This document shows positions 8,778-16,886 of a stretch of DNA of 23,371 nucleotides, piece after piece. The notes under the pieces were generated by a model, which saw nothing but the letters and a program-made list of their open reading frames with translations, did no database searches and had not been told where the DNA came from. Source of the DNA: JBBQXK01 sp038251625 (GTDB taxonomy: Bacteria > Pseudomonadota > Alphaproteobacteria > Rhodobacterales > Rhodobacteraceae); assembly GCA_038251625.1 (NCBI GenBank), contig JBBSBE010000058.1:1-23371 (forward strand), given 5' to 3'. Position 1 is the first letter of the stretch, and each line of letters opens with the position of its first letter. Both the position numbers and the translations under genes were made by a program.

Positions 8778-8801
8778 GTAGGGTGGGTGCACCCACCCTA
8801 C
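8778..8801. repeat. 24-bp perfect palindrome downstream of fabG
   Basis: The 12 bases GTAGGGTGGGTG are followed immediately by their exact reverse complement CACCCACCCTAC. It starts 16 bp after the fabG stop. Arms are G/C-rich but no T run follows, so a rho-independent terminator is unlikely. The sequence resembles the short palindromic intergenic repeats found in multiple copies in proteobacterial genomes; that it is dispersed in this genome is inference. Confidence 0.8.
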
Positions 8802-8825
8802 GCGAAAGCCCGCGCCGGAAAGCGT

Positions 8826-8854
8826 TTGCCTTGGCCTATGGGCCTTGCTATAGG
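8826..8854 (+). promoter_or_regulatory. Sigma70-type promoter for acpP
   Basis: TTGCCT at 8826-8831 and TATAGG at 8849-8854 are separated by exactly 17 bp. Transcription would start near 8861 and give a leader of about 110 nt. ACP is needed in large amounts, so its own strong promoter within the fab cluster is expected. It is the best promoter match on the plus strand of the window. Confidence 0.65.
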
Positions 8855-8970
8855 CGCCCGCAGTGGGTCGGGGTCGTTCCCGATACCGGCGCAGATGCGC
8901 CTGCGACGCTGCCCACGGGCAGCAAGGGACAGATCGGCGGGGCAGCCCGTCGCAAAACATGAGGACTGAC

Positions 8971-9207
8971 ATGAGCGACATCGCGGACCGCGTGAAGAAG
9001 ATCGTCGTCGAGCATCTGGGCGTCGAAGAAGACAAGGTGAGCGAGAATGCCTCGTTCATTGACGATCTGGGCGCCGACAGCCTCGATACGGTCGAACTGG
9101 TGATGGCTTTCGAGGAAGAGTTCGGGATCGAGATTCCCGACGACGCCGCCGAAACCATCCAGACCTTCGGCGATGCGGTGAAGTTCATCAGCGAAGCGCA
9201 GGCCTGA
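8971..9207 (+). CDS. acpP: Acyl carrier protein (78 aa)
   Basis: Small acidic four-helix carrier that holds growing acyl chains for fatty-acid and lipid synthesis. The phosphopantetheine attachment site is Ser37 in LGADSLDTVEL, followed by the canonical helix II sequence VMAFEEEFGIEIPDD. Length and acidity match bacterial AcpP. The start ATG 8971 is chosen because the protein then begins MSDIADRVKKIV; the longer upstream open frame is non-coding in character. It has its own promoter upstream and a terminator after it, so it can be expressed as a short monocistronic transcript. Confidence 0.98.
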   Translation: MSDIADRVKKIVVEHLGVEEDKVSENASFIDDLGADSLDTVELVMAFEEEFGIEIPDDAAETIQTFGDAVKFISEAQA

Positions 9208-9229
9208 ACCAGCGCGCGCGTGAGTTTGC

Positions 9230-9259
9230 AAAGGGGCGTCCGATCGGGCGCCCTTTTTG
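9230..9259 (+). terminator. Rho-independent terminator after acpP
   Basis: An 11-bp stem pairs 9230-9240 (AAAGGGGCGTC) with 9247-9257 (GGCGCCCTTTT region) around the 6-base loop CGATCG, with two G-U pairs. The 3' arm runs into five T residues at 9254-9258. It starts 22 bp after the acpP stop. Confidence 0.85.
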
Positions 9260-9271
9260 TTTGGCTGTGCT

Positions 9272-9649
9272 TTGAGCCTGTCGGAACGCCCGGACGCCGC
9301 CTTTCGCGCCACGCGCTGTGTGATCGCGGGCGATCCGGCATTGACGCTGCGGGTCGGGCGCGCCGATTCTGCCATTGACCGGATGCTGCGCGCGCGTGGC
9401 ACGCGGACGGCGGCCATTCTGACCGCGTGACATCCGATGAGCGCGCCTGCAGCGCCCGAAGACAACGACGCGGCGCAAGGAAAGCTTGCGGCCCTTCTGC
9501 GCGCCGAAGCAGTGGCCTGCGGCGACGCCGATGGCATCGCAGATGCCGGTGACTGGCACGAAGCGTATCTGATCGCTTTCGGCCTTTCGCGCATGCGGGC
9601 AGAGGCGCTTGGCCGGATGTGCCACCAGCACGCGATCCTGTGGCTTTAG
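9272..9649 (+). pseudogene. DUF3293-like gene interrupted by an in-frame TGA
   Basis: Reading one frame from TTG 9272 gives a product of about 125 codons, the usual size of DUF3293 proteins, broken by a single TGA at 9428-9430. The part before the stop contains FRATRCVI and ends TAAILTA; the part after begins HPMSAPAAPEDNDAAQ and ends EALGRMCHQHAILWL. From memory of the family, the break falls where members carry a Trp in the segment TAWNP, so one TGG to TGA change explains it. Both halves are in the same frame, with no frameshift. The 3' half alone has an ATG at 9437 (70 aa) and could be mistaken for a gene. No ribosome binding site is clear before 9272. The function of the family is unknown. 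A sequencing error is the other explanation. Confidence 0.7.
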
Positions 9650-9707
9650 CGGGGCGCTGCGCCCATGCTGATCTGGATGTCTGCCGATGCCGACCCGCCG
9701 CCCCCTA

Positions 9708-9739
9708 AGTCTGTTGCGCCCCCAGTCTGTTGCGCCCCC
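9708..9739. repeat. Tandem duplication of a 16-bp unit upstream of fabF
   Basis: AGTCTGTTGCGCCCCC occurs twice back to back (9708-9723 and 9724-9739), identical in all 16 positions. It lies in the 140-bp gap between the broken DUF3293-like gene and fabF. TTGCGC in the second copy (9730-9735) could serve as a -35 with TAAGAG at 9753-9758 as a poor -10. Confidence 0.85.
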
Positions 9740-9789
9740 AGAGGGCGGCGTGTAAGAGGCACAAGGTCTAACGGCACAGAGGGCAGGGC

Positions 9790-11052
9790 ATGCGTCGCGT
9801 CGTCGTCACGGGTCTGGGAATGGTCACACCGCTGGCGTGCGGGGTCGAAGAAACCTGGAGCCGCCTGATCGCGGGCGCCTCGGGCGCCGGGCCGATCACG
9901 CGGTTCGATGCCTCGCAGGTGGTCACGCAATACGCCTGCGAGATCCCGTTGGGCGACGGCACGAACGGCACGTTCAATCCGGACCACTGGATGGAACCCA
10001 AGGACCAACGCAAGGTGGACGATTTCATCCTCTACGGGATGACTGCCGCCGTGCAGGCGGTGAAGGATTCCGGGTGGGAGCCGCAGGACACCGAAGGGCG
10101 TGAACGCACCGGGGTGATGATCGGATCGGGGATCGGGGGGCTGACCTCGATTGCCGAAACCGCCGTGCTGATCAAGGAGCGGGGGCCAAAACGCGTGTCG
10201 CCCTTCTTTATCCCCGGCGCATTGATCAATCTTGTGTCTGGGCAGGTCTCGATCCGCTTCGGTTTCAAGGGCCCGAACCATGCCGTCGTCACCGCCTGCT
10301 CGACCGGCGCGCATGCCATCGGGGATGCCGCGCGGCTGATCCAGTGGGGGGATGCCGATGTGATGGTGGCTGGCGGCACCGAAAGCCCGATCAGCGAGAT
10401 CGGCATCGCGGGTTTCAACGCCTGCAAGGCCCTTTCCACCAAGCGCGCCGACGATCCCACCAAGGCCAGCCGCCCCTATGACGCCGACCGTGACGGCTTC
10501 GTGATGGGTGAGGGCGCGGGCGTGGTGGTATTGGAAGAATACGAGCACGCAAAGGCCCGGGGCGCCAAGATATACGCCGAAGTTCTGGGCTATGGGATGT
10601 CGGGCGACGCCTATCACATCACCGCACCGTCCGAGGATGGCGAGGGGGGGTACCGCAGCATGGCAATGGCGTTGAAACGCGCGGGGCTGGAGCCTTCGGC
10701 GGTGGATTACATCAACGCCCACGGCACATCTACCATGGCCGACACCATCGAGCTTGGCGCGGTGGAGCGGCTTTTGGGCAATGCGGCGGCGAAGGCCACT
10801 ATGTCATCCACCAAATCGTCCATCGGGCATCTTCTGGGGGCGGCGGGGGCAGTGGAGGCGATCTTCTCGATCCTCGCCATCCGCGACCAGATTGCCCCGC
10901 CCACGATCAACCTCGACAACCCGGCCGTGACGCCGATCCTCGATCTTGCCGCCAACCATGCGGTGAAGCGCGAGATCAACGTGGCACTGTCCAATTCCTT
11001 CGGCTTTGGCGGCACCAATGCCTCGCTGATCCTTGGCCGGGTGGACGGCTGA
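9790..11052 (+). CDS. fabF: 3-oxoacyl-ACP synthase II FabF (420 aa)
   Basis: Condenses malonyl-ACP with a growing acyl-ACP, adding two carbons per cycle; the KAS II enzyme also elongates unsaturated chains. The thiolase-fold catalytic triad is visible: Cys170 in VTACSTGAHAIG, His311 in NAHGTST and His347 in KSSIGHLLGAAGAVEA, with Lys342 nearby. The C-terminal NSFGFGGTNASL loop is intact and the length is usual. GAGGGCAGG just before ATG 9790 is a plausible ribosome binding site. The stop overlaps the mltG start as TGATG (one shared base), so the two are translationally coupled. This gene order is the classical one seen in many proteobacteria. Confidence 0.97.
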   Translation: MRRVVVTGLGMVTPLACGVEETWSRLIAGASGAGPITRFDASQVVTQYACEIPLGDGTNGTFNPDHWMEPKDQRKVDDFILYGMTAAVQAVKDSGWEPQDTEGRERTGVMIGSGIGGLTSIAETAVLIKERGPKRVSPFFIPGALINLVSGQVSIRFGFKGPNHAVVTACSTGAHAIGDAARLIQWGDADVMVAGGTESPISEIGIAGFNACKALSTKRADDPTKASRPYDADRDGFVMGEGAGVVVLEEYEHAKARGAKIYAEVLGYGMSGDAYHITAPSEDGEGGYRSMAMALKRAGLEPSAVDYINAHGTSTMADTIELGAVERLLGNAAAKATMSSTKSSIGHLLGAAGAVEAIFSILAIRDQIAPPTINLDNPAVTPILDLAANHAVKREINVALSNSFGFGGTNASLILGRVDG

Positions 11053-12233
11053 TGTGGCGGGCGCTGGCCTCCAACTTCCTGACGCTTGTCATTGTCCTTC
11101 TGGTCGTCGTGGCGGGCCTGCTGTCCTGGGGGCGGCACGCCTATAACGGGCCGGGGCCGCTGACGGATGCGGCTTGCGTCAAGGTGGATCGGGGGGCGAG
11201 CCTCAGCGCCGTCAGCCAGACGCTGGCCTCGCAGGGCGTGATCACGGATGCGCGCATCTTCCGCATCGGCGCGGATTATTCCGACAAGGCGGGGGGGCTC
11301 AAATTCGGCTCCTACCTTGTGCCGCCTGGCGCTTCGATGGCCGATGTGGTGGATATCCTGACGCAGGGCGGGGCCTCGACCTGCGGGCGCGAGGTGAACT
11401 TCCGCATTGGTGTGGCGGCGGCCGATGTCATCCTGCGCGAGCTTGACCCGGCCACGACCCGCTACATCGAGGTTGTCAAATTCGACCCCGCCGCCGAGGC
11501 GATCCCACAGGTCTATGTCGATGCCACGGCCGACCGCGATCTGCGCTACCGCGTGACACTGGCCGAGGGGGTGACAAGCTGGCAGGTGGTGGAAGCGCTG
11601 AAGCGCGCCGATTTCCTGCAAGGCACGGTCGAGGCTGTGCCCGCCGAGGGGACGCTGTCGCCAGACAGCTATGAAGTGGCGCGCGGAACCGAACGCGCCG
11701 CCCTCATCGCCACGATGGAGGCGCAGCAGACTCGCATTCTGACCGATCTATGGGCCGCGCGGGCAGCGGACTTGCCTTACGACACGCCGGAAGCCGCGCT
11801 GATCATGGCCTCCATCGTGGAAAAGGAAACCGGCGTTGCAAGCGAGCGGCCACAGGTGGCAAGCGTTTTCATCAACCGGCTGCGCCAGGGCATGAAATTG
11901 CAGACGGACCCCACCGTGATCTATGGCGTGACCAAGGGTGAAGGCATTCTGGGCCGTGGCCTGCGCCAAAGCGAATTGCGCCGCGAGACGCCGTGGAACA
12001 CCTATGTGATCGACGGTCTGCCGCCGACGCCCATCGCCAATCCCGGGCGCCTTTCGATCGAGGCTGCGCTGAACCCCGACACCACCGACTACATCTTCTT
12101 TGTGGCCGATGGATCGGGTGGCCATGCCTTTGCCCGCACCCTGACCGAGCATAACGAGAATGTAGCCCGCTGGCGTGCGATCGAGGCGCAGCAAGGGCAG
12201 CCCGAAGGCGTGACCGGGGTGCAGGGCGAATAG
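11052..12233 (+). CDS. mltG: Endolytic murein transglycosylase MltG (393 aa)
   Basis: Cleaves nascent glycan strands within the chain, limiting their length; anchored in the inner membrane with the catalytic domain in the periplasm (YceG family). One N-terminal membrane segment spans about residues 9-27. The signature containing the catalytic glutamate is at residues 252-260, MASIVEKET, with Glu257 aligned to the essential residue of E. coli MltG. It is followed by ERPQVASVFINRL and the LQTDPTVIYG segment. A region at about 110-170 is longer than in E. coli. The start overlaps the fabF stop by one base. It converges on ureG, with only 9 bp between the two stops. Confidence 0.94.
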   Translation: MWRALASNFLTLVIVLLVVVAGLLSWGRHAYNGPGPLTDAACVKVDRGASLSAVSQTLASQGVITDARIFRIGADYSDKAGGLKFGSYLVPPGASMADVVDILTQGGASTCGREVNFRIGVAAADVILRELDPATTRYIEVVKFDPAAEAIPQVYVDATADRDLRYRVTLAEGVTSWQVVEALKRADFLQGTVEAVPAEGTLSPDSYEVARGTERAALIATMEAQQTRILTDLWAARAADLPYDTPEAALIMASIVEKETGVASERPQVASVFINRLRQGMKLQTDPTVIYGVTKGEGILGRGLRQSELRRETPWNTYVIDGLPPTPIANPGRLSIEAALNPDTTDYIFFVADGSGGHAFARTLTEHNENVARWRAIEAQQGQPEGVTGVQGE

Positions 12234-12235
12234 CC

Positions 12236-12248
12236 GCCTGCGTCAGGC
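12236..12248. repeat. Small hairpin covering the junction of mltG and ureG
   Basis: GCCTG (12236-12240), loop CGT, CAGGC (12244-12248). It starts just after the mltG stop codon (12231-12233) and overlaps the ureG stop (12243-12245 on the minus strand). The five-bp stem has no T run on either side, so it is at best a weak bidirectional stop signal. Confidence 0.3.
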
Positions 12249-12854
12249 CAGCCCGCCTTCGCGCCGGATGAAGGCCGCGACCTCGTCGACCCCGCGCCCA
12301 TGGCGAAGCTGCGCCATGACGTAGGGCCGGTGTCCGCGTGCGGTGCGGGTGTCGGCCTCCAGTTGCGCCAGATCGACGCCCACATGCGGGGCAAGGTCTG
12401 TCTTGTTCACCACCAGCAGGTCCGATTTCGCCACCCCAGGCCCGCGCTTGCGCGGAATATCCTGTCCTGCGGCCGTGTCGATGACGTAGATCGTCAGGTC
12501 GGCAAGCTCGGGGCTGAAGGTCGCCGCCAGATTGTCACCCCCCGATTCGATCAGGATCACCTCTAACCCCGGGATATGGCGGCGCAGGTCGTCGACGGCT
12601 GCAAGGTTGATCGAGGCATCCTCGCGGATCGCGGTATGCGGGCATCCCCCCGTCTCCACCCCCCGGATGCGGTCCAGCGGCAGCGCCTGCGCGCGCATCA
12701 GATATTCGGCATCCTCGCGGGTGTAGATATCATTGGTGATGACGGCGACGGAATAGTTGTCGCGCAAGGCGCGGCAAAGCTGCTCGGTCAGCGTGGTCTT
12801 GCCCGCGCCGACAGGGCCGCCGATGCCCACGCGCAGGGGTCCGTTCAGGCTCAT
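12243..12854 (-). CDS. ureG: Urease accessory GTPase UreG (203 aa)
   Basis: SIMIBI-class GTPase that couples GTP hydrolysis to delivery of nickel into the urease active site, acting with UreF, UreD and UreE. The P-loop GGPVGAGKTT is at residues 12-21. The invariant nickel-binding motif CPH is at residues 71-73 within GGCPHTAIRED, and the switch segment ESGGDNLAATFSPELADL is present. Length is typical. Its ATG overlaps the ureF stop by 4 bp (ATGA), indicating translational coupling. It is the last gene of the urease cluster and ends convergently to mltG. Confidence 0.97.
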   Translation of the reverse strand: MSLNGPLRVGIGGPVGAGKTTLTEQLCRALRDNYSVAVITNDIYTREDAEYLMRAQALPLDRIRGVETGGCPHTAIREDASINLAAVDDLRRHIPGLEVILIESGGDNLAATFSPELADLTIYVIDTAAGQDIPRKRGPGVAKSDLLVVNKTDLAPHVGVDLAQLEADTRTARGHRPYVMAQLRHGRGVDEVAAFIRREGGLA

Positions 12855-13516
12855 GTGCGAAACATCCTTACGGGCAAGGTTTCATGAAGGGCCGAGGCCA
12901 TGTCGGCCCGGATCGCGGCGCTGGAGATGGCGGAAAGCGGGGCCGTTGCGGCCTCGTCTGCAAGGCGCAGGATCAGGGGGTGCAGGCGGGCGAGGATGGC
13001 CTGCCCGTTCGTCTGCCCCAGCGGCACGAACCGCACCGCGACCGAGACGAGCGCACCCGTAAAGGATTGCAGCCAAAGGGCGATCACCATGGCGGGCGGC
13101 AACCCCAGCGACCCGCACGCGCGGCCAAGCGCCACAGGGAAGGGCAGGGGTGACACCTCCCCCCCCGTCAGGGCGCCGGTCGCACGGGCAAGGGCGCTGC
13201 CCAACTCTTCCGTTTCGCGCAGACGTTCGGCGGTGGGCGCCAACGCGCGGGCAAGTGCCGCCAGTGCGCTGTGATCGGCTCCGGGGCGCAGGGCATGGGC
13301 CAGAAGGATGGCATCAGCCTTGCCAGCGCCGTGGGCCAGCACATCGCCCACCCACCGCTCTACCGCCGCAGCATCGGGCAATTCACCCGCCGCAATCGCC
13401 GTTTCCATCCCGTGGGAATAGGCAAAGGCGCCCACGGGGAACGCAGGCGACAGCCATTGCACCAGCGTCAGCAGGCCAGACGGATCCGGCGGGGCAAGAG
13501 CCTCGCGCGCTGTCAT
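12851..13516 (-). CDS. ureF: Urease accessory protein UreF (221 aa)
   Basis: All-helical adaptor that links UreD and UreG on apo-urease and gates the GTPase. Recognised by the N-terminal segment LVQWLSPAFPVGAFAYSHGME (residues about 17-37, given here as family signature), and the following helical Ala-rich body. Its C-terminal end has the FRT tail typical of a number of UreF proteins. The open frame extends upstream to about 13837, but that extension is antisense-like low-complexity sequence overlapping ureE; the start at 13514-13516 gives MTAREALAPPDPS and overlaps the ureE stop by 4 bp, so it is chosen. Confidence 0.94.
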   Translation of the reverse strand: MTAREALAPPDPSGLLTLVQWLSPAFPVGAFAYSHGMETAIAAGELPDAAAVERWVGDVLAHGAGKADAILLAHALRPGADHSALAALARALAPTAERLRETEELGSALARATGALTGGEVSPLPFPVALGRACGSLGLPPAMVIALWLQSFTGALVSVAVRFVPLGQTNGQAILARLHPLILRLADEAATAPLSAISSAAIRADMASALHETLPVRMFRT

Positions 13517-14097
13517 TCGCCGAAAGGGCCTTTGGATGGCAACTCGTGGGCAACGCCCGCCTGCGCGCCAAAGCTGCGGTTCAGCATCAGGGGCGCGGTG
13601 CGTGGCGGAGCATGGTTGTGGTGGCCGTCGCCGTGGCCCCCATGGTCGTGGCCCCCATGGTCGTGGCCCATCGTGCGGCCAAAGCCATAGGCGCCGCCTT
13701 CGGGACGGAAGGGGGCCTCCACCGCCTCTACCCCAGCGCCAAGCTGGCGCAACATCGCCTCTAGCACGTGATCCTGCCGGATCAGCAGGTGCCCGTCGGC
13801 GATCTGGCAGGGCGTGTGGCGGTTGCCGATGTGCCACGCAAGGCGCGGCAGATCGCCGGTCACACGCAAAAGCGCCTCGGGTGCTGCCAGAATACGAACC
13901 TGCCGCCCATCGCCCAGCACGAAGGCATATCCTTCGTTCAGGCTGACTGTTTCTGGCAGGTCCACCATGAAGGCCATCCCGCTCTGCGCCACAAGGCGCT
14001 TGCGGCGCAGGAACCGGCCTTCGTAATCCAGCAGCACCGCCTCGGCGGCGGTGGCGAGGGCAGGGGCAACGGCGGTGGCTGTGGGCAGGGTGGTCAT
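13513..14097 (-). CDS. ureE: Urease nickel metallochaperone UreE (194 aa)
   Basis: Binds nickel and hands it to UreG during urease maturation. The N-terminal peptide-binding domain and the C-terminal metal-binding domain are recognisable: residues 25-33 YEGRFLRRK, then AWHIGNRHTPCQI with the conserved GNRH at 91-94. A histidine-rich tail follows at residues 145-162 (MGHDHGGHDHGGH... with eight His). Beyond it are about 30 extra residues. The upstream open frame (to 14313) is rejected because ATG 14095-14097 is preceded by a G-rich region and gives MTTLPTATA. Its stop overlaps the ureF start by 4 bp. DUF1127 lies 25 bp upstream. Confidence 0.94.
   Translation of the reverse strand: MTTLPTATAVAPALATAAEAVLLDYEGRFLRRKRLVAQSGMAFMVDLPETVSLNEGYAFVLGDGRQVRILAAPEALLRVTGDLPRLAWHIGNRHTPCQIADGHLLIRQDHVLEAMLRQLGAGVEAVEAPFRPEGGAYGFGRTMGHDHGGHDHGGHGDGHHNHAPPRTAPLMLNRSFGAQAGVAHELPSKGPFGE
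13641..13670. repeat. 15-bp tandem repeat encoding the His-rich tail of UreE
   Basis: CATGGTCGTGGCCCC (13641-13655) is repeated at 13656-13670 with one mismatch at the last base. On the coding strand this gives the repeated Gly-His-Asp-His-Gly unit of the UreE tail. Tail length in UreE varies between species, and this repeat offers a mechanism. Confidence 0.75.
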
Positions 14098-14122
14098 GCG
14101 CCCGCCCCCGCCAATGCCTTCG

Positions 14123-14347
14123 TCAAAGATGGATGCGCGGTCCGAAGATGCGGTGAACCTCGGCCAGACGCGTGGTACCGCGTGCGGCAAGATCGGCGTC
14201 CGACGTGGCGTTGAGCCTGCGCACTTCGGCCATGCGTGGTCCCGCCTCGGCCATGGACAGGATGAAGTGTCCAGCACCCGAAAGAATCCGCGACAGAAGC
14301 CCCGGACGGGCACCGGCCATGGTGGAGTTGTAGATGGTGGTCGCCAT
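14123..14347 (-). CDS. DUF1127 family small protein (74 aa)
   Basis: The C-terminal half, LNATSDADLAARGTTRLAEVHRIFG, carries the DUF1127 pattern (Leu..Ser-Asp..Leu..Gly..Arg). The N-terminus MATTIYNSTMAGARPG and the middle helix are less conserved. DUF1127 proteins are small and basic; in Rhodobacter sphaeroides one family member binds RNA and influences RNA stability, and others are tied to stress or nutrient responses. Whether this one does so is unknown. GGGGAATTCCT before ATG 14345-14347 supplies a ribosome binding site. It sits between ureC and ureE on the same strand, with a hairpin before it and only 25 bp to ureE, so ureEFG may be translated from a transcript that begins at this gene. 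Confidence 0.8.
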   Translation of the reverse strand: MATTIYNSTMAGARPGLLSRILSGAGHFILSMAEAGPRMAEVRRLNATSDADLAARGTTRLAEVHRIFGPRIHL

Positions 14348-14394
14348 AGGAATTCCCCTGAAAGATCAAAGGTTATCCCTCCCTTCCTTAAAGA

Positions 14395-14419
14395 TTGCCC
14401 GTACAGGGCCTGCGGGCAA
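14395..14419. repeat. Inverted repeat upstream of the DUF1127 gene
   Basis: TTGCCCG at 14395-14401 is exactly complementary in reverse to CGGGCAA at 14413-14419, with an 11-bp spacer that itself holds CAGG and CCTG. On the minus strand the second arm is followed by TCTTT. It may be a leader hairpin or an operator for the DUF1127-ureEFG transcript. Confidence 0.55.
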
Positions 14420-14441
14420 GGCCCGTTTCGGTCTGGCCGGG

Positions 14442-14456
14442 TTGCGTGCCACGCAA
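14442..14456. promoter_or_regulatory. Palindromic operator-like site upstream of the DUF1127 gene
   Basis: TTGCGTG (14442-14448), a single C, then CACGCAA (14450-14456): a perfect 7-bp dyad with one central base. This size and symmetry fit a binding site for a dimeric helix-turn-helix regulator. No particular regulator is identified. It lies about 95 bp upstream of the DUF1127 start. Confidence 0.45.
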
Positions 14457-14497
14457 GGCTAGCATCCCTTCGTCATGGCGCAAGGTGGTGCAAACGC

Positions 14498-14518
14498 CCG
14501 TCACGGCCGCCGTGACGG
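14498..14518 (-). terminator. Hairpin directly after ureC
   Basis: Arms CCGTCACGGC (14498-14507) and GCCGTGACGG (14509-14518) are perfect reverse complements around one base, which folds as an 8-bp stem with a 5-base loop. It begins one base after the ureC stop. On the minus strand it is followed by GCGTTTGC, so there are only three T residues. It could end or reduce transcription into DUF1127-ureEFG. Confidence 0.55.
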
Positions 14519-14519
14519 A

Positions 14520-16229
<1,710 letters not shown>

Positions 16230-16247
16230 CGGGGAACCTCGGGGGTG

Positions 16248-16565
16248 TCAGCTGGGGGCGCCGGGGCCGCGCTTGGCCAGGCGGGCGGCGTTCGCGCGGG
16301 TCTTGGACCGTACCGGCTTCAGCGCGGCAAGGGCGATGCCGTGCGGGCTTGCGCCTGCGGCCATCGCGCGATGGGCGGCGATCCCGGATGCCATCGCGGC
16401 TTGCGACTTCTCGCGCACCATCCGGGCGTTTTCAGCGGGCGTTACCCGCCAGCCGCCTGCCATCCCCATCATGCGCATGGCGATCACCTGCTGCGCCTCT
16501 GCCATCATCATCGTGGTCTGCACGGCAAGCCGAATTGCCTCGGCGGGGTTGAAGGTGTTTTTCAT
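16248..16565 (-). CDS. Small Met/Ala-rich protein between ureB and ureC (105 aa)
   Basis: The N-terminal half has a helix rich in Met and Ala (TTMMMAEAQQVIAMRMMGM) followed by GGWRVTPAENARMVREK; the C-terminal part is basic and Ala-rich. No signal peptide or clear membrane segment. From memory, similar Rhodobacterales ORFs are sometimes labelled 'antifreeze protein', a name based on composition and not on function. AGGAG overlaps the ureB stop, and ATG 16563-16565 follows at the normal distance, so translation is coupled to ureB. It is 9 bp after ureB and 18 bp before ureC. Its conserved location implies a link to urease or that it travels with it, but the role is unknown. Confidence 0.82.
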   Translation of the reverse strand: MKNTFNPAEAIRLAVQTTMMMAEAQQVIAMRMMGMAGGWRVTPAENARMVREKSQAAMASGIAAHRAMAAGASPHGIALAALKPVRSKTRANAARLAKRGPGAPS

Positions 16566-16574
16566 CGGGGGCTC

Positions 16575-16886
16575 CTAGATGTCCAAGGCGCCCGAAACTT
16601 GGGCATTGAACCCATAGACATGGCGCCGGCCACGGTAGGGCACAAGGCGCACCTCGCGCGTTTGCCCCGGCTCGAAGCGCACGGCGGTGCCTGCAGCGAT
16701 ATCAAGTCGCATCCCGCGCGCCGCCGCCCTGTCAAAGCTGAGCCCGGCATTGGTTTCGGCAAAGTGATAGTGGCTGCCCACCTGTACGGGCCGGTCTCCG
16801 GTATTGGCCACTGTCAGGGTGATCTGCGGCTGGCCCTCGTTCAGCGTGATCTCGCCCTCGGCGGGCATGATCTCACCCGGGATCAT
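16575..16886 (-). CDS. ureB: Urease beta subunit UreB (103 aa)
   Basis: Structural subunit of the alpha-beta-gamma urease trimer. Begins MIPGEIMPAEGEITLNEG and contains the conserved VANTGDRPVQVGSHYHFAE segment, then FEPGQTREVRLVPYRG and ends NAQVSGALDI, all standard for the family. The frame is open much further upstream (to 17930), but that region is the antisense or other-frame content of ureJ and ureA; ATG 16884-16886 is chosen because it overlaps the ureJ stop by 4 bp and matches family starts. Length is typical of separate UreB proteins. Confidence 0.97.
   Translation of the reverse strand: MIPGEIMPAEGEITLNEGQPQITLTVANTGDRPVQVGSHYHFAETNAGLSFDRAAARGMRLDIAAGTAVRFEPGQTREVRLVPYRGRRHVYGFNAQVSGALDI

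Noticed and set aside
8863..8970. N-terminal extension of ACP by 36 residues
   Set aside because: The region is Arg/Gly-rich and lies in the leader after the acpP promoter; ACP proteins start at MSDIA.
9437..9649. Independent 70-aa gene from ATG 9437
   Set aside because: It is in frame with the upstream part across one TGA and looks like the C-terminal half of a DUF3293-like protein, so I treat it as part of a broken gene.
12236..12248. Hairpin at the mltG/ureG junction as a strong bidirectional terminator
   Set aside because: Five-bp stem and no T tract on either side; kept only as a weak repeat feature.
14098..14313. Longer ureE product beginning upstream of 14097
   Set aside because: The extension overlaps the DUF1127 gene in another frame and has no UreE similarity.
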